A stretch of DNA of 64,000 nucleotides from positions 186,001 through 250,000 of the forward strand of contig CAILBC010000020.1 in assembly GCA_903832325.1 (NCBI GenBank), in the 5' to 3' direction. The position numbers and the translations under genes are program-made. The stretch comes from an uncultured Sphingomonadales bacterium. Lineage in GTDB: Bacteria > Pseudomonadota > Alphaproteobacteria > Sphingomonadales > Sphingomonadaceae. Below are positions 62,732 through 64,000 of this stretch, one piece after another (the first letter of the stretch is position 1; each line of letters opens with the position of its first letter). Under the pieces are notes generated by a model. It ran no database searches. It worked only from the letters and a program-made list of their open reading frames with translations, and was not told where the DNA came from.

Positions 62732-63904
62732 TCAGGCCGTTACCGCGCGCAATGCGGCAATGAAGGGTTCGATATTGCCCGCGGTCAGCCCGGCAATGTT
62801 GATCCGCCCCGAACCTGCCATATAGATGCCATGCGCCTCGCGCAGCGCCAGGATCTGCTCGCCGGTCAGCGGCAGCATCGAAAACAGCCCGTTCTGGATG
62901 CCCAGCGGCGCCATCGGCACCGGCCCGACCTGCTGCGCCGCGGCCAGCCGGTCGCGCACTTCGCGCATGCGATCGCGCATTTCGTCGAGCTCTGCCAGCC
63001 ACAGCGCAGTCAGGTCGGCATCTTCCAGCACCAGGCGCACCGCGGCCGCGCCATGATCGGGCGGCATCGACCAGGCCGCCCGCGCGATCGATGCGCCATT
63101 GGCCATCGCCCGGGTGAGCGCACCGGCATCGCCCGTAACGGCATAGAACGCGCCGACGCGATCGCGATAGAGCCCGAAATTCTTGTCACAGCTATATGCC
63201 ACCAGCGCCTCGGGCACGGCGGCCAGCACCGCGCGCAGGCCATAGGCATCGGCCTCCATCCCTTCGCCCAGCCCCTGATAGGCCAGGTCGATCAGCGGGA
63301 GCACACCGCGCGCGGCCAGCATCGGCGCAATCACGTCCCACTGCGCGGGCGTGTAATCCACCCCGGTCGGGTTGTGGCAACAGCCGTGCAGCATCACCGC
63401 ATCGCCTGGCCCGGCCGTGGCTAGCACCGCCTCCAGCGCGGCCAGATCGGCAGTGCCTTCGGCGGTCATATGGCCAAACGGCACCAGCTCCAGCCCGGTT
63501 GCCACCACGATCTGCGCATGGTTGGGCCACGATGGCGTGCCCATCACGATGCGGCGCACGCCGGCACGCTTGGCCACTTCGATCGCCAGGCGCACCGCAC
63601 CGGTGCCGCCCGGCGCCTGCATGCCATCAACCCGGCTCGCATCAAAGCCTGCGCCAAACACGTGGGGGATCAACGCGCGGACAAAGCCCATGTCGCCTTC
63701 GGGGCCGAGATAGCTTTTGCTGTCCTGCTGTTCCAGCAGGCGCGCTTCGGCCGCCTTGATCGCGCGAAACACCGGGGTCGCGCCGCTGGCCGTGCGATAG
63801 ACGCCCACGCCCAGATCGATCTTTTCGGGCCGCGGATCGGCGTTGTACAGCTTGATCAGACCCAGCAGGGCATCGGCGGGCTGCGGCGAGAGCGCTTCGA
63901 GCAT
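62732..63904 (-). CDS. Aromatic-amino-acid/aspartate aminotransferase (class I)
   Basis: A 390-residue PLP enzyme of the AspC/TyrB group. Seen: LSPQPADALLGLIKLYNADPRPEKIDLGVGVYR at the start, SKSYLGPEGD, HGCCHNPTGVDYT, and the PLP-lysine in YSCDKNFGLYRDRVGAF. Also the IEPFIAAL end. The enzyme transaminates aspartate or aromatic amino acids with 2-oxoglutarate. The ATG at 63904 is used; a Met seven codons upstream is less likely. About 95 bp upstream to the window edge hold no other gene. Confidence 0.93.
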   Translation of the reverse strand: MLEALSPQPADALLGLIKLYNADPRPEKIDLGVGVYRTASGATPVFRAIKAAEARLLEQQDSKSYLGPEGDMGFVRALIPHVFGAGFDASRVDGMQAPGGTGAVRLAIEVAKRAGVRRIVMGTPSWPNHAQIVVATGLELVPFGHMTAEGTADLAALEAVLATAGPGDAVMLHGCCHNPTGVDYTPAQWDVIAPMLAARGVLPLIDLAYQGLGEGMEADAYGLRAVLAAVPEALVAYSCDKNFGLYRDRVGAFYAVTGDAGALTRAMANGASIARAAWSMPPDHGAAAVRLVLEDADLTALWLAELDEMRDRMREVRDRLAAAQQVGPVPMAPLGIQNGLFSMLPLTGEQILALREAHGIYMAGSGRINIAGLTAGNIEPFIAALRAVTA

Positions 63905-64000
63905 GGGGTTCGGCCTTTCACACAAATGGGGCCGGCCGACATATGCTGCCTACCGGCGGCGCCCCCATGCCCCCCGTGGCCGCCCGGTGCAAGTCGTTTT

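Noticed and set aside
1..64000. tRNA and rRNA genes
   Set aside because: All gaps were read; no cloverleaf-type segments with the T-loop GTTCRA motif in a proper context, and no rRNA-like sequence, were recognised.

Overview
The window is a GC-rich alphaproteobacterial chromosome segment. The gene content and order point to the Sphingomonadales (Novosphingobium/Sphingobium/Sphingopyxis-like): ybgC-tolQ, hisB-H-A-F with hisE and a HIT gene, an alphaproteobacterial SspB, an ATP12 chaperone, COQ9, a STAS-MlaE fusion, and clusters of acyl-CoA dehydrogenases. The genus assignment is inferred from memory of gene families; there is no rRNA or tRNA here to test it. Long open frames antisense to nearly every gene reflect the high GC content and are not annotated.

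Layout. 0-5.2 kb, minus strand: start of the tol-pal operon (tolQ, cut by the window edge; ybgC), then HIT, hisE, hisF, hisA, hisH and hisB. A plus-strand VOC gene and a tiny PEP-CTERM-like gene sit between hisF and hisE. 5.5-8.1 kb, plus: sspB, an unknown gene, gmk and a metallophosphoesterase. 8.1-16.4 kb is catabolic: a leftward ACAD-ACAD-SDR operon faces a rightward SDR, ACAD10/11-type dehydrogenase, zinc alcohol dehydrogenase and APH-type kinase set. 16.5-19.9 kb: a large secreted DUF3857/transglutaminase/TPR protein. About 19.96-22.2 kb: an AT-rich patch of foreign appearance with two secreted proteins of unknown function. 22.1-31.7 kb: Tat-exported amidase, clpB, M28 peptidase, M16 double peptidase. 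31.8-36.1 kb, minus: gatC-gatA-gatB, an anchored FKBP isomerase and rpsU.

36.4-41.7 kb, plus: a tightly overlapping run of crcB, an RluC/RluD-type pseudouridine synthase with a long basic tail, a PaiB-like flavoprotein, a HAD phosphatase, a small membrane protein and the ATP12 chaperone, followed by a polytopic membrane protein. 41.8-45.6 kb, minus: an Mla-type lipid transport operon (STAS-MlaE, MlaF, MlaD, lipoprotein). 45.7-51.9 kb: valS, queE, a PDZ/multi-TM/GAF sensor-like protein, and ssb. 52.0-55.8 kb, minus: ankyrin protein, COQ9, feoA, feoB. 55.8-62.7 kb, plus: SCO1/SenC, YcgN-like, YgjP-like metallopeptidase, a TM/coiled-coil protein, ribD, ribE, a secreted caspase-fold protein and a partner of unknown function. 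The window ends with an aromatic/aspartate aminotransferase (minus).

Most notable points: (1) a possible bacterial split version of the ACAD10/11 (LvaA/LvaC-like) kinase-dehydrogenase module; (2) repeated short tandem duplications of 12-21 bp sitting next to stop codons or just inside start codons in many unrelated genes; (3) a secreted caspase/PDZ protein beside an uncharacterised secreted protein; (4) the AT-rich island; (5) a dispersed GC-rich hairpin that appears to contain the ribosome binding site of queE; (6) a 128-bp palindromic element that supplies the stop codon of a membrane protein gene.
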